This document shows, piece by piece, positions 39,749 through 47,136 of a DNA stretch of 64,000 nt. Under the pieces are notes generated by a model, which saw only the letters and a list, made by a program, of their open reading frames with translations, was not told the origin of the DNA and ran no database searches. Positions within the stretch are counted from its first letter, which is position 1. Every line of letters begins with the position of its first letter. The stretch spans positions 248,001-312,000 of the forward strand of contig NZ_JAIWJA010000001.1 in NCBI RefSeq assembly GCF_020515695.1, read 5' to 3'. Source of the stretch: Pseudomonas sp. MWU16-30317 (GTDB lineage: Bacteria > Pseudomonadota > Gammaproteobacteria > Pseudomonadales > Pseudomonadaceae). Made by a program: the position numbers and the translations under genes.

Positions 39749-40348
39749 TCAGCCCCATGCCCCTACATCCGCCACCACTGTCGCAAAGCGATCGTGCAAT
39801 GCCGCCAAGGTGCTGCGATGCAGTTGCTCGGCGCTTAGCGCGGCGCCGCCCAGCGGGTCGGGCAAGTCGCGGGTGGCGCAGGCGTCGGCCACCAGGGTCA
39901 CTCGATAACCATGGTCCAGTGCCGCGCGCACTGTGGAGCTGACACACATGTGGGTCTGAAAACCGGCGACGATCAGCTCCTTGCGCGCCAACGTCTCAAG
40001 CTGCGCGGCGAGGTCAGTGCCTGCAAAGGCACTGGGAAAAGCCTTGCTGACGATGACCTCATCCGCCAGCGGCGTCAGGCCGTCGATGATCGCCCCAGAC
40101 GGGCCCTCCGGATCGAACACGCCGCCGACGCTGCCGCGATGCACTACATGGATGACCGGGGTGCCATTGGCCCGCGCCTGTGCCAGCAGTTGAACGCATT
40201 GCGCCACCGCCGCCGGCATCCCGACCAGCGCCAGCGTGCCGTCGATGTATTCGCGCTGATGATCGATCAGTATGAGTACTGCGGCGTCCCAGGCGGCGGG
40301 GGCGCGGCTGGCACCCGCGAGGTCAAGCAGGGTAAAGGGCGTAGGCAT
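39749..40348 (-). CDS. Isochorismatase-family cysteine hydrolase
   Basis: 199 residues. The Asp-Lys-Cys triad is visible: D29 in VLILIDHQREY, K102 in VSKAFPSAF and C135 in THMCVSST. The cis-peptide segment AGFQTHMCV is typical. Members hydrolyse isochorismate, nicotinamide or similar amides; lack of pathway neighbours leaves the substrate open. An aaagga site precedes the ATG. It diverges from the LysR gene at 40442, its likely regulator. Confidence 0.9.
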   Translation of the reverse strand: MPTPFTLLDLAGASRAPAAWDAAVLILIDHQREYIDGTLALVGMPAAVAQCVQLLAQARANGTPVIHVVHRGSVGGVFDPEGPSGAIIDGLTPLADEVIVSKAFPSAFAGTDLAAQLETLARKELIVAGFQTHMCVSSTVRAALDHGYRVTLVADACATRDLPDPLGGAALSAEQLHRSTLAALHDRFATVVADVGAWG

Positions 40349-40441
40349 GACAGCTTCCTTTAAAGGCAGGTGAGGGGTGCTAGGCGCCTATCCTGAGGCA
40401 GGCTAAGCTGTACGGCCATTCCCTGAAAAGGCACAGCCGCT

Positions 40442-41287
40442 GTGCAAAAAAGCTCAATGTCCTGGGACGATCTGCTGACCTTGTCGACCCTGATGCGCAG
40501 CGGTAGCTACTCCGCCTGTGCCCGCGAGCTGGACCTCACCCATGCCACGGTAATCCGCCGTATCCGCCGCCTGGAGCAGGCCCTCGGCAAGCCGGTGGTG
40601 ACCCGTGAAGACAACACCTTTCGCCTGACCAGTCATGGCCACGGCGCCCTGGCCGCGGCCCTGCAGATGGAGCAAGCCGCCGACCGCCTGCTGCGCGAAA
40701 CCGAAGCGAGCAGCCAGGGGGGCACCGGCGAGGTGCGGATCGCGGCAACCGCCGCCATGGGCAGCCACTACCTGACACCCCGCCTGCCAGGGCTGTACCG
40801 CGCTCACCCGCAGATCGAAGTGTGCTTGCAACTGGGCGACCACATCACCAGCCTGGCCAAGCGTCGCGCGCATATCGGCGTGCGTCTGGCACGGCCCCAG
40901 GAGGCGGACATGGTGGCCCTCAAAGTCGGGCGGGTACGCTTTGGCATGTACGGGGCCGCAGCGACCTCGGCCAGCGCTGATGGGCCGCTGTGCGGGCTGA
41001 CGGAGCACAGCGGCCTGGCGCTGCCAGAGGTGCAATGGCCGAAAACCCTGGGGCGTCGATTCGCCTTTACCGCCAACGATCTGCTCGCTGTGCGCGAATC
41101 CGTGCGGGCCGGCCTAGGTGTCGCGTTATTGCCCCATTACCTGGCCGACCCCGGCCTGGAGTTGCACGAGCATATCCCCCAGGTCGAGCGAGAAATCTGG
41201 TTGGCCTATCCGACCGAATACCGTGACACCGAGCGGTTTCGGCCAGTGATCGCCTGGTTGGCGCAGGTGCTCGGCGAGTGTCCGTGA
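40442..41287 (+). CDS. LysR-family transcriptional regulator
   Basis: 281 residues from the GTG at 40442 (aaaagg site upstream); ATG 40457 gives a shorter form. The helix-turn-helix is LLTLSTLMRSGSYSACAREL followed by DLTHATVIRRIRRLEQALG. The effector domain starts near VRIAATAAMGSHYLTPRLP. It is divergent from the cysteine hydrolase with 93 bases between and lies 275 bases before the methionine-rich gene on the same strand. Confidence 0.9.
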   Translation: MQKSSMSWDDLLTLSTLMRSGSYSACARELDLTHATVIRRIRRLEQALGKPVVTREDNTFRLTSHGHGALAAALQMEQAADRLLRETEASSQGGTGEVRIAATAAMGSHYLTPRLPGLYRAHPQIEVCLQLGDHITSLAKRRAHIGVRLARPQEADMVALKVGRVRFGMYGAAATSASADGPLCGLTEHSGLALPEVQWPKTLGRRFAFTANDLLAVRESVRAGLGVALLPHYLADPGLELHEHIPQVEREIWLAYPTEYRDTERFRPVIAWLAQVLGECP

Positions 41288-41480
41288 CTTATCCAGACCG
41301 GGCTTAGATCGATTGGTGAAGAAGGTTATTAGCTTGGACTGTAATGGCATATCCATGGTGTCGATTTGGCTGCGCTGACTTTCAATAAAGTCTCTATAGC
41401 GTCATAAAGTCTGTTATCGCATGGGAATTATGTGCAGTGACCTGTTTTTTAGCGTCGCCGCACTTCTACGCGCCGTCCCG

Positions 41481-41516
41481 GCGACAGCTTGTCGCACCTC
41501 GTTCAATGCCTAGAAT
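41481..41516 (+). promoter_or_regulatory. Sigma-70-like promoter with overlapping dyad for the methionine-rich gene
   Basis: ttgtcg (41489-41494) and tagaat (41511-41516) are 16 bases apart, giving a transcript start near 41523 and a leader of about 40 bases. The -35 box is overlapped by the dyad gcgaca-gct-tgtcgc (41481-41495), positioned for a repressor or activator. Confidence 0.5.
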
Positions 41517-41562
41517 GCCCCTCATCGCAACAGCCACTCTCGACTTGAATGAGGATTTCAAC

Positions 41563-42084
41563 ATGATGAACGCAATGCAGATGCCTATGAGCGCCAACAT
41601 GCCGATGATGCCAATGATGGGCATGCCGATGATGATGGCGACCATGACGTGCGAAATGATGGACGACTGCATGATGTGCACGATGCAGCCGGCCGCTGGC
41701 ATGGACATGGCGATGTTCCGCAACAACGCGCAAATGATGCAGATGATGATGAACTGCGGCATGCCGATGATGACGCAGTGCGCCAACATGTCGATGATGT
41801 GCATGAGCAGCGCCGCCATGAACAACATGGAGATGATGAAAGGCAGCATGATGAACAACGGCATGATGATGCCGATGATGGGCATGATGATGCCAATGAT
41901 GATGTGCATGATGGAATGCGCCGAAACCGCTACCGGCATGACCTGCAAGATGATGCCGATGCCAGGCATGAGCATGGACATGCTCGCTAATTGCTGCGCC
42001 CTGATGAACAAGATGATGAACGACTGCGCCATGCCGATGATGATGAGCTGCAACGGCATGCCGATGATGTGCTGCACCTGCTGA
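41563..42084 (+). CDS. Methionine- and cysteine-rich protein (41% Met), putative soft-metal binder
   Basis: 173 residues with 71 Met and 16 Cys. I count no His, Trp, Tyr, Val or Ile and a single Phe and Arg. A module (G/N/A)MPMM recurs at about residues 12, 20, 66, 103, 156 and 165. Cysteines occur as DDCMMCT (36/39), CMMEC (115/119), NCC (144/145) and a C-terminal CNGMPMMCCTC. The start is supported by a tgaggat site 8 bases upstream and a promoter-like sequence. No signal peptide is visible, so it is presumably cytosolic. Thioether plus thiolate ligands without His suit Cu(I)/Ag(I); a methionine reservoir or oxidant sink are alternatives. No known family is recognised and no copper gene is adjacent. 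Confidence 0.85.
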   Translation: MMNAMQMPMSANMPMMPMMGMPMMMATMTCEMMDDCMMCTMQPAAGMDMAMFRNNAQMMQMMMNCGMPMMTQCANMSMMCMSSAAMNNMEMMKGSMMNNGMMMPMMGMMMPMMMCMMECAETATGMTCKMMPMPGMSMDMLANCCALMNKMMNDCAMPMMMSCNGMPMMCCTC

Positions 42085-42104
42085 TAGCGACGCAATCACT
42101 GTAG

Positions 42105-42183
42105 CGAGGGAGCTTGCTCCCGATTCACCATCATTGGCCCACCGCGCGTGGCAGGTATGACGAATCGGGAGCAAGCTCCCTCG
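42105..42183. repeat. REPIN: perfect 22-bp inverted REP pair
   Basis: Arms at 42105-42126 and 42162-42183 are exact reverse complements (cgagggagcttgctcccg plus attc), 35 bases apart. The gagggagcttgctccc core is a known Pseudomonas REP subtype, different from the cgccgccgaacg subtype elsewhere in the window. It lies between the convergent methionine-rich and XRE-cupin genes and may also act as a two-way terminator. Confidence 0.88.
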
Positions 42184-42189
42184 TTGCAT

Positions 42190-42843
42190 TCAGTCGCGGC
42201 GTTCGGGGTGGGTGACCACCAGAAATGCCACCGCTTCGCTGTCCACCGGATTGCGATAGCTGTGCGGCTGGTCGGCGTAGAACAGGATCGAATCGCCGGT
42301 GGAGAGCAGGTAGCGCTCATCGTTGACGGTGATCTCCAGTGCGCCCTGTGACACCACGATGTTTTCCTGCACCCCGGGCCCGTGTCCCACCGACACCTCC
42401 TCACTCAACGGACTCAGGCGCAGTTCATAGAACTCCACCTGGCGCGCCACGTCGTACGGAAAAAGCGCACGTGTCACAAAGGCACCGTCGGCACTCACCA
42501 GGCGCTTGCTCTCGCGCGCCGGCAATACCGCCACGCCTTCGAATTCACGGTGTTCGAGGAAAGCCGCCACCGACACCTTGAGGCCTTTGGCGATCTTGCA
42601 CAGCACTTTGATCGACGGCACGCTGCGACCGGTTTCGATCTGCGCGAGCATGGCACGGCTGACGCCGCTGGTGCGGGCCAGGCCGTCGAGCGAAAGCAGG
42701 CGTTTGCTGCGCAGGCGTTGCAGGTTGCTGGCGACTCGCTGGCCGATCGGGTCGGCTGCCGTGTCGGCGTTGCGGGTGTCGAGGTCGGGTTCGACGTTGC
42801 TGCGTGAACTACTGGTGTCAATGAAGCCGCTAGGTACTGTCAC
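42190..42843 (-). CDS. XRE-family regulator with cupin domain
   Basis: 217 residues from the GTG at 42843. The helix-turn-helix is at about 25-80 (LQRLRSKRLLSLDGLARTSGVSRAMLAQIE in outline; SVPSIKVLCKIAKGL). A C-terminal cupin follows (ENIVVSQGALEITVNDERYLLSTGDSILFYADQPHSYRNP). Such regulators sense small polar ligands and often repress transport or amine-catabolic genes. The GTG lies 2 bases after the stop of the 54-codon ORF, suggesting coupled translation and supporting this start over longer frames. Confidence 0.9.
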   Translation of the reverse strand: MTVPSGFIDTSSSRSNVEPDLDTRNADTAADPIGQRVASNLQRLRSKRLLSLDGLARTSGVSRAMLAQIETGRSVPSIKVLCKIAKGLKVSVAAFLEHREFEGVAVLPARESKRLVSADGAFVTRALFPYDVARQVEFYELRLSPLSEEVSVGHGPGVQENIVVSQGALEITVNDERYLLSTGDSILFYADQPHSYRNPVDSEAVAFLVVTHPERRD

Positions 42844-42845
42844 GA

Positions 42846-43010
42846 TCAGGCGTGCCTTGGCGCTTCGCCAATGTGCAGAGGCTGAGGCTGGGCTTGCGTC
42901 GCGAGGCCGGCGCGTTGTTCGTACAGCGCCCACAGGGCACGACCCATTTGCTGAGCATTCCTGCGCTTGCGGTGCAGTGCCAGGTCAACGATGTTGGTCG
43001 CGCGGGTCAT
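42846..43010 (-). CDS. 54-residue protein upstream of the XRE-cupin regulator
   Basis: ATG at 43010 has a ggag site 7 bases upstream; the frame ends at TGA 42846, two bases from the regulator's GTG. The product is basic and helical in its first half (NIVDLALHRKRRNAQQMGRALWALYEQRAG) with a polar tail. Family unknown. Tight coupling suggests an accessory to, or translational control of, the regulator. Confidence 0.65.
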   Translation of the reverse strand: MTRATNIVDLALHRKRRNAQQMGRALWALYEQRAGLATQAQPQPLHIGEAPRHA

Positions 43011-43362
43011 GGTGTCGCTCCGAGAGGTCGGTATTCGTGCTCGAAGAGTACCCGTGCCGGAATTAGAACCATAAATACTGAGTTTGCATTTGGTTATTAC
43101 CAATTGCACGGGTTGGGGGGTGCGGGCCAGGGACGCCAAATGCGTTTTACGCATAAACAAGTTGCCTATAAAGAGTTAGCAATTATCGGGCGTTTACATC
43201 TCGATCTGGCACTCCTGCCGTTTTTTAAAAAGCATAAGGAAAGAATTAAATATTCCTTTAAGTGCTGACGTTTACCGCCGATTATCGCGGCCTTGAGCGG
43301 TCGCCGACAAAGAGGCGTGCATCGGCACCGCTCCTTTTATTCCATTGAGCAGGAGCTAACCG
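43011..43362. other. 352-base divergent regulatory region before tonB
   Basis: AT-rich intergenic DNA with no gene seen. It contains ttggt-tatt-accaa (43090-43103) near the XRE side, atgcgt-ttt-acgcat (43140-43154) and an aagcataa element (43230-43237) followed by aaggaa...ttcctt arms on the tonB side. These are candidate operators for the two transcripts. Confidence 0.5.
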
Positions 43363-44187
43363 ATGGGCAATGTCCCGACCGCTGCCAGCGCGACTCGCAC
43401 GCTTTGGCGCGAGCCAGCCAATGCCGAACTGTTGGCGCTGGGCAATGTATTTCGCGAACCGCTTTGGACGTTGCGCCTGCAGCGCGCTCCCGGGCCAATC
43501 CTCAGCAAGCGCGAGGGCATCCTGCTCGGGGTGTTCGCTCTGGTGCTGCACGGTGCGGTGATCTACTGGCTGAACAGCACGCCCACGCCAACCTTGCCGG
43601 TGGTACCGCCTGAAGTACCGCCCATGACCATCGAATTCTCCCAGCCAGCGCCACCGGCACCGCCGGTGGTCGAGCCACCACCGCCGGCCCCCGCGCCGCC
43701 CGTGGCCGAGACGCCGCCACCGCCCGTGGTGGACGAGATGGCCGCCAAGCCGGAACCCAAGCCCAAGCCCAAGCCGGTCGTGAAGCCGGTGCCCAAGCCC
43801 GTGGCCAAACCGGTCGAGAAACCTTTGCCCAAGCCTGCCGAACCCGTACCAGCGCCTGCGCCCGTAGCGGCCCCGGCACCGCCCACGCCGCCGGCACCCG
43901 CACCTGTCACGCCACCATCGGCCACCGCCGGCTATTTGAAGAACCCGGCGCCGCAATACCCGGACCTGGCCATGCGCCGCGGTTGGGAGGGCACCGTGTT
44001 GCTGCGCGTGCAAGTACTGGCCAGCGGTCAGCCCGGCGACATCCAGATCCAGAAGAGCAGCGGTCGTACCCAGCTCGACGAGGCCGCGCTGGCAGCGGTC
44101 AAGCGCTGGAGTTTCGTGCCGGCCAAGCAAGGCAACGTACCGCAGGCCGGTTGGGTCAGCGTGCCGATCGACTTCAAGCTTCGATAG
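43363..44187 (+). CDS. tonB: Energy transducer TonB
   Basis: 274 residues. A cytoplasmic tail of about 50 residues precedes one membrane helix (GILLGVFALVLHGAVIYWL, 52-70). A long Pro/Lys-rich periplasmic spacer follows (about 78-190, with KPEPKPKPKP), then a C-terminal TonB domain (AGYLKNPAPQYPDLAMRRGW; AVKRWSFVPA). It transmits proton-motive energy to outer-membrane receptors. An aggag site lies 8 bases upstream. It is followed by exbB and exbD and then metNIQ on the same strand, so this transducer seems dedicated to a nutrient linked to the ABC importer. Confidence 0.94.
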   Translation: MGNVPTAASATRTLWREPANAELLALGNVFREPLWTLRLQRAPGPILSKREGILLGVFALVLHGAVIYWLNSTPTPTLPVVPPEVPPMTIEFSQPAPPAPPVVEPPPPAPAPPVAETPPPPVVDEMAAKPEPKPKPKPVVKPVPKPVAKPVEKPLPKPAEPVPAPAPVAAPAPPTPPAPAPVTPPSATAGYLKNPAPQYPDLAMRRGWEGTVLLRVQVLASGQPGDIQIQKSSGRTQLDEAALAAVKRWSFVPAKQGNVPQAGWVSVPIDFKLR

Positions 44188-44289
44188 ATTTCATTTCCGG
44201 GGGCAAGCCCCTCACTACAGCTTTGCGGGCCACCACCACCAAAGGAGCGCCGCCACCACGAATCCATGAATCAGCAAGGACGTATTGCC

Positions 44290-45003
44290 ATGAACCTGAT
44301 CGCTTCGCCATTCGCTTCCATTGAATCCGCCGTCATCTGGCTGTTGATTCTGTTCTCCGTCGCTACCTGGGGCCTGTTCCTGCTCAAGGGTTCGCAGTTC
44401 ACCCGCCTGAAGTCGCAGGATCGCAAGTTCCACAAGCAGTTCTGGGCCGCCTCGAGCCTCGATTCCGCCGCCGTGCTCGCTCATGAGCAACCCGGTGCAG
44501 CTGCTCGCGTGGCACTGGCGGGTTACAACGCCATTCAGGTGCCGGAAGCTGCGGCGGCCGATCTGAGTCAGGCCATCAATCATCAGGACCGTCTCGAACG
44601 CGCCCTGCGCCAGCAAATCGTCCGTGAGCGGCGCTCGCTGGAGACCGGCCTGGCCATCCTCGCCAGTATCGGCAGCACTTCGCCCTTCATCGGCCTGTTC
44701 GGCACCGTGTGGGGCATCATGTCGGCGCTCAAGGGTATCAGCGCGGCCGGCTCGGCGAGCCTTGAAACCGTTGCCGGGCCCATCGGTGCGGCCTTGGTGG
44801 CCACCGGTGTGGGTATCGCTGTCGCGGTGCCTGCGGTGCTGGTCTACAACTACTTCTTGCGCCGCCTGAAGCTGACCGCTGCCGACCTCGACGATTTCGC
44901 CCATGACTTCTACAGCCTCGCGCAGAAGAGCCAGTTCCGCTTGATCAGCCTGCCGACCGGCCCGAAAGCCGGCGCCAGCCGCCCTGTGAAGGAGGCCGTT
45001 TGA
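44290..45003 (+). CDS. exbB: ExbB/MotA-TolQ proton-channel family protein
   Basis: 237 residues, three membrane helices (SAVIWLLILFSVATWGLFLL; LAILASIGSTSPFIGLFGTVWG; AALVATGVGIAVAVPAVLVYN in outline). With ExbD it harvests proton flow to energise TonB. The ATG at 44290 has an aagga site 9 bases upstream; ATG 44266 is less well placed. The 102 bases between tonB and this gene include a small ggggcaagcccc hairpin that might tune expression. It is 1 base from exbD. Confidence 0.93.
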   Translation: MNLIASPFASIESAVIWLLILFSVATWGLFLLKGSQFTRLKSQDRKFHKQFWAASSLDSAAVLAHEQPGAAARVALAGYNAIQVPEAAAADLSQAINHQDRLERALRQQIVRERRSLETGLAILASIGSTSPFIGLFGTVWGIMSALKGISAAGSASLETVAGPIGAALVATGVGIAVAVPAVLVYNYFLRRLKLTAADLDDFAHDFYSLAQKSQFRLISLPTGPKAGASRPVKEAV

Positions 45004-45004
45004 A

Positions 45005-45406
45005 ATGGCCTTTTCGACCCAGGACAGCGACGAAGTACTGAGCGAAATCAACGTCACGCCCCTGGTGGACGTGATGTTGGTACTGCTGGTGGTGTTTATC
45101 GTCACCGCGCCATTGTTGACCAACGCCATCCCCATCAACCTGCCCAAGACCGATGCCGTGGCGCCGGTCGAGCAGAAAGACCCGGTGGTGGTGAGCATCG
45201 ACGACAAGGGCCAGGTGTTCATCGCCAAGGAGCAGATCGATCTCGACCGACTGCAGTTCCGCCTGCAGGGGGCCAAGGCCAAGGACCCGGACGTGCGCAT
45301 TCAGTTGCAAGCGGACAACGGCGTCAACTATGGCGTAGTCGCCAAGGCCATGGCCGTGATCGAGAAAGCCGGGATCACCAAACTGGCAGTGATCACTGCC
45401 AAGTGA
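45005..45406 (+). CDS. exbD: Biopolymer transport protein ExbD
   Basis: 133 residues, one N-terminal membrane helix (NVTPLVDVMLVLLVVFIVTAPLL) holding the essential aspartate in LVDVML, then a periplasmic domain. Partner of ExbB and TonB. The start is immediately after the exbB stop, and metN follows 11 bases later, tying the TonB system and the ABC importer into one transcript. Confidence 0.94.
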   Translation: MAFSTQDSDEVLSEINVTPLVDVMLVLLVVFIVTAPLLTNAIPINLPKTDAVAPVEQKDPVVVSIDDKGQVFIAKEQIDLDRLQFRLQGAKAKDPDVRIQLQADNGVNYGVVAKAMAVIEKAGITKLAVITAK

Positions 45407-45417
45407 GGGGTGTATGA

Positions 45418-46416
45418 ATGAGTGACCCGATTTTCCGCCTGGCCGGTGTCACCAAGGTGTTTGGCGATGCCTCGGTGCCGGCCCTTGGCGGGATCGACCT
45501 GGACATCGAACGGGGCGCGTTTCTGGGCGTGGTGGGCACTTCGGGTGCCGGTAAAAGCACCCTGTTGCGGTTGCTCAACTTGCTCGAAACGCCCACTAGC
45601 GGCAGCATCGCGTTCAATGGCCGCGACCTGGCCGAGCTCGATGGCAAGGACCAGCGCGAATACCTCTCGAAAGTGGCGACCATCTTCCAGCACTTCAACC
45701 TGTTCCACGGCAAGACGGTGCTGGAAAATATCGCCTTCCCGCTGGCCATTCGTGGTGTGCCGCTGGCCGAGCGGCGAATTCGCGCCCGGGAATTGATCGC
45801 CAGGGTCGGCCTGCAGGATCGCGAAGATCACTACCCCTCGCAGTTGTCCGGTGGGCAGAAGCAGCGGGTCGGCATTGCGCGAGCGCTGATCACCCATCCC
45901 GAGGTGTTGCTGTGTGACGAAGCCACCAGCGCCCTGGATTCGCAGACCACCCAGACCATCCTCGACCTGCTGGCCCAGCTCAAGCAGGCCTACGGATTCA
46001 CTGTCATCCTGATTACCCACTCGTGGGACGTGATCCGCTATGCCTGTGACGCCGTGGTGCTGATCGAGCACGGCGCGATCACCGAGGCCGGGGCGCTCAA
46101 GGAGGTGATCCAGCGTGAGCGCTCGGTGCTCAAGGATCACCTGCTGCCGCTCGACGAAAAGGCTGCGTGGCAGAACGGCCCGGACACCGTGGACCTGATC
46201 TTCGAGCACCCGGAAAGCCAGACGCACCTGCTGTCTAAGGTGGCTAACGCCTTGCACCTGGATTTTTCCATTCTCTCGGGGCGCATGGACAGCCTCGGCA
46301 ACACACCGATCGCGCGCTTCAAGGTGCGCTTCAGCTCCCGGGATCCGCAGGCGTCGTTCGACGTCGCGCGGGTGCGCGAGTTGCTGGCGCAGGAATTGGT
46401 CACGGTGAATGTGTAA
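45418..46416 (+). CDS. metN: Methionine-type ABC transporter ATP-binding protein
   Basis: 332 residues. Walker A GTSGAGKST, Q-loop IFQHFNLF, signature LSGGQKQRVGIAR and Walker B VLLCDEATS lead into a C-terminal NIL regulatory domain (about 255-330: LIFEHPESQTHLLSKVANAL). It powers import of methionine or related sulfur compounds through the MetI permease. The ATG follows gaggggtgtatga. A gene-dense order metN-metI-metQ is standard; the link to tonB-exbBD is the unusual part. Confidence 0.93.
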   Translation: MSDPIFRLAGVTKVFGDASVPALGGIDLDIERGAFLGVVGTSGAGKSTLLRLLNLLETPTSGSIAFNGRDLAELDGKDQREYLSKVATIFQHFNLFHGKTVLENIAFPLAIRGVPLAERRIRARELIARVGLQDREDHYPSQLSGGQKQRVGIARALITHPEVLLCDEATSALDSQTTQTILDLLAQLKQAYGFTVILITHSWDVIRYACDAVVLIEHGAITEAGALKEVIQRERSVLKDHLLPLDEKAAWQNGPDTVDLIFEHPESQTHLLSKVANALHLDFSILSGRMDSLGNTPIARFKVRFSSRDPQASFDVARVRELLAQELVTVNV

Positions 46417-46434
46417 CCCCTGGCAGAGCGCTCG

Positions 46435-47103
46435 ATGAATACCCTCACTTGGCAAACCTACCTTCCGGACTTCTGGGCGGCCCTGCTGCAGACGCTGTAC
46501 ATGGTCGCCATCGCCGGGCCGAGCATCATTGTCGTCGGCCTTACGGTCGGCACCACGCTGTACTTGATCGCACCCGGCTCGGTCACGCCGAAACCGGCGT
46601 TTTATTATTTGCTGACCACGCTGGTGAACGTCGGCCGCTCTATCCCGTTTCTGATCCTCATCGTGCTGTTGATTCCGGTCACACGCGCGGCGGTCGGCAC
46701 GACCCTGGGGCCGGTGGCGGCGATCATTCCGCTGGTGCTGGGCTTCAGTCCGTTCTTCTCGCGGCTGGTCGAAGCGGCGTTGCGCGAGATCGATCAAGGC
46801 CGCATCGAAGCGGCGCGGGCGATGGGCGTGACCCAGTGGCAACTGGTGTTTCGCGTGCTGTTGCCCGAGTCGTTGTCGGGGCTGTTGAACGCCATGACCA
46901 TCATCCTCGTCGGCACCGTCGAGGGCACGGCGGTGGCCGGCGCCGTGGGAGCAGGCGGGGTAGGGGACTTCGCGATCGAGTTCGGCTACCAGCGTTTCTA
47001 TGGCGAGCTGATGTTCATCTCGGTGTTCGCCATGGTCATCATCGTGCAGGTGATCCAGATCAGCGGCGACCTGTGGATCCGCGCCCGAAAACACAAACGT
47101 TAA
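46435..47103 (+). CDS. metI: Methionine-type ABC transporter permease
   Basis: 222 residues, about five to six membrane helices. The EAA loop that docks on MetN is visible as EAARAMGVTQWQLVFRVLLPESLSG. Relatives import D- and L-methionine. It starts 18 bases after metN and ends 33 bases before metQ, within the same transcript. Confidence 0.94.
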   Translation: MNTLTWQTYLPDFWAALLQTLYMVAIAGPSIIVVGLTVGTTLYLIAPGSVTPKPAFYYLLTTLVNVGRSIPFLILIVLLIPVTRAAVGTTLGPVAAIIPLVLGFSPFFSRLVEAALREIDQGRIEAARAMGVTQWQLVFRVLLPESLSGLLNAMTIILVGTVEGTAVAGAVGAGGVGDFAIEFGYQRFYGELMFISVFAMVIIVQVIQISGDLWIRARKHKR

Positions 47104-47136
47104 GCCTCAATCATCGACTACTTTTCAGGACTCTAC

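Noticed and set aside
41545..42080. Repeated atgatg tracts as a tandem-repeat or CRISPR-like array
   Set aside because: The periodicity is that of Met codons in a coding frame; there are no constant repeats with unique spacers.
41503..42189. Histidine-rich minus-strand frame of 228 codons opposite the methionine-rich gene
   Set aside because: ATG reads CAT (His) on the other strand, so a Met-rich gene forces a His-rich antisense frame. The minus frame runs through the REPIN and has no clear ribosome site, whereas the plus frame has promoter and ribosome-site support.
43282..44130. Gly/Arg-rich minus-strand frame
   Set aside because: Complement of the Pro-rich TonB spacer (CCG/CGG); not a real glycine-rich protein.
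44198..44215. ggggcaagcccc hairpin between tonB and exbB as a terminator
   Set aside because: Short stem without a T-run inside an obvious operon; at most a REP half or mRNA processing site.
45328..47094. 588-codon minus-strand frame across metN-metI
   Set aside because: Spans two well-recognised plus-strand genes with all ABC motifs; no domain in the minus frame.
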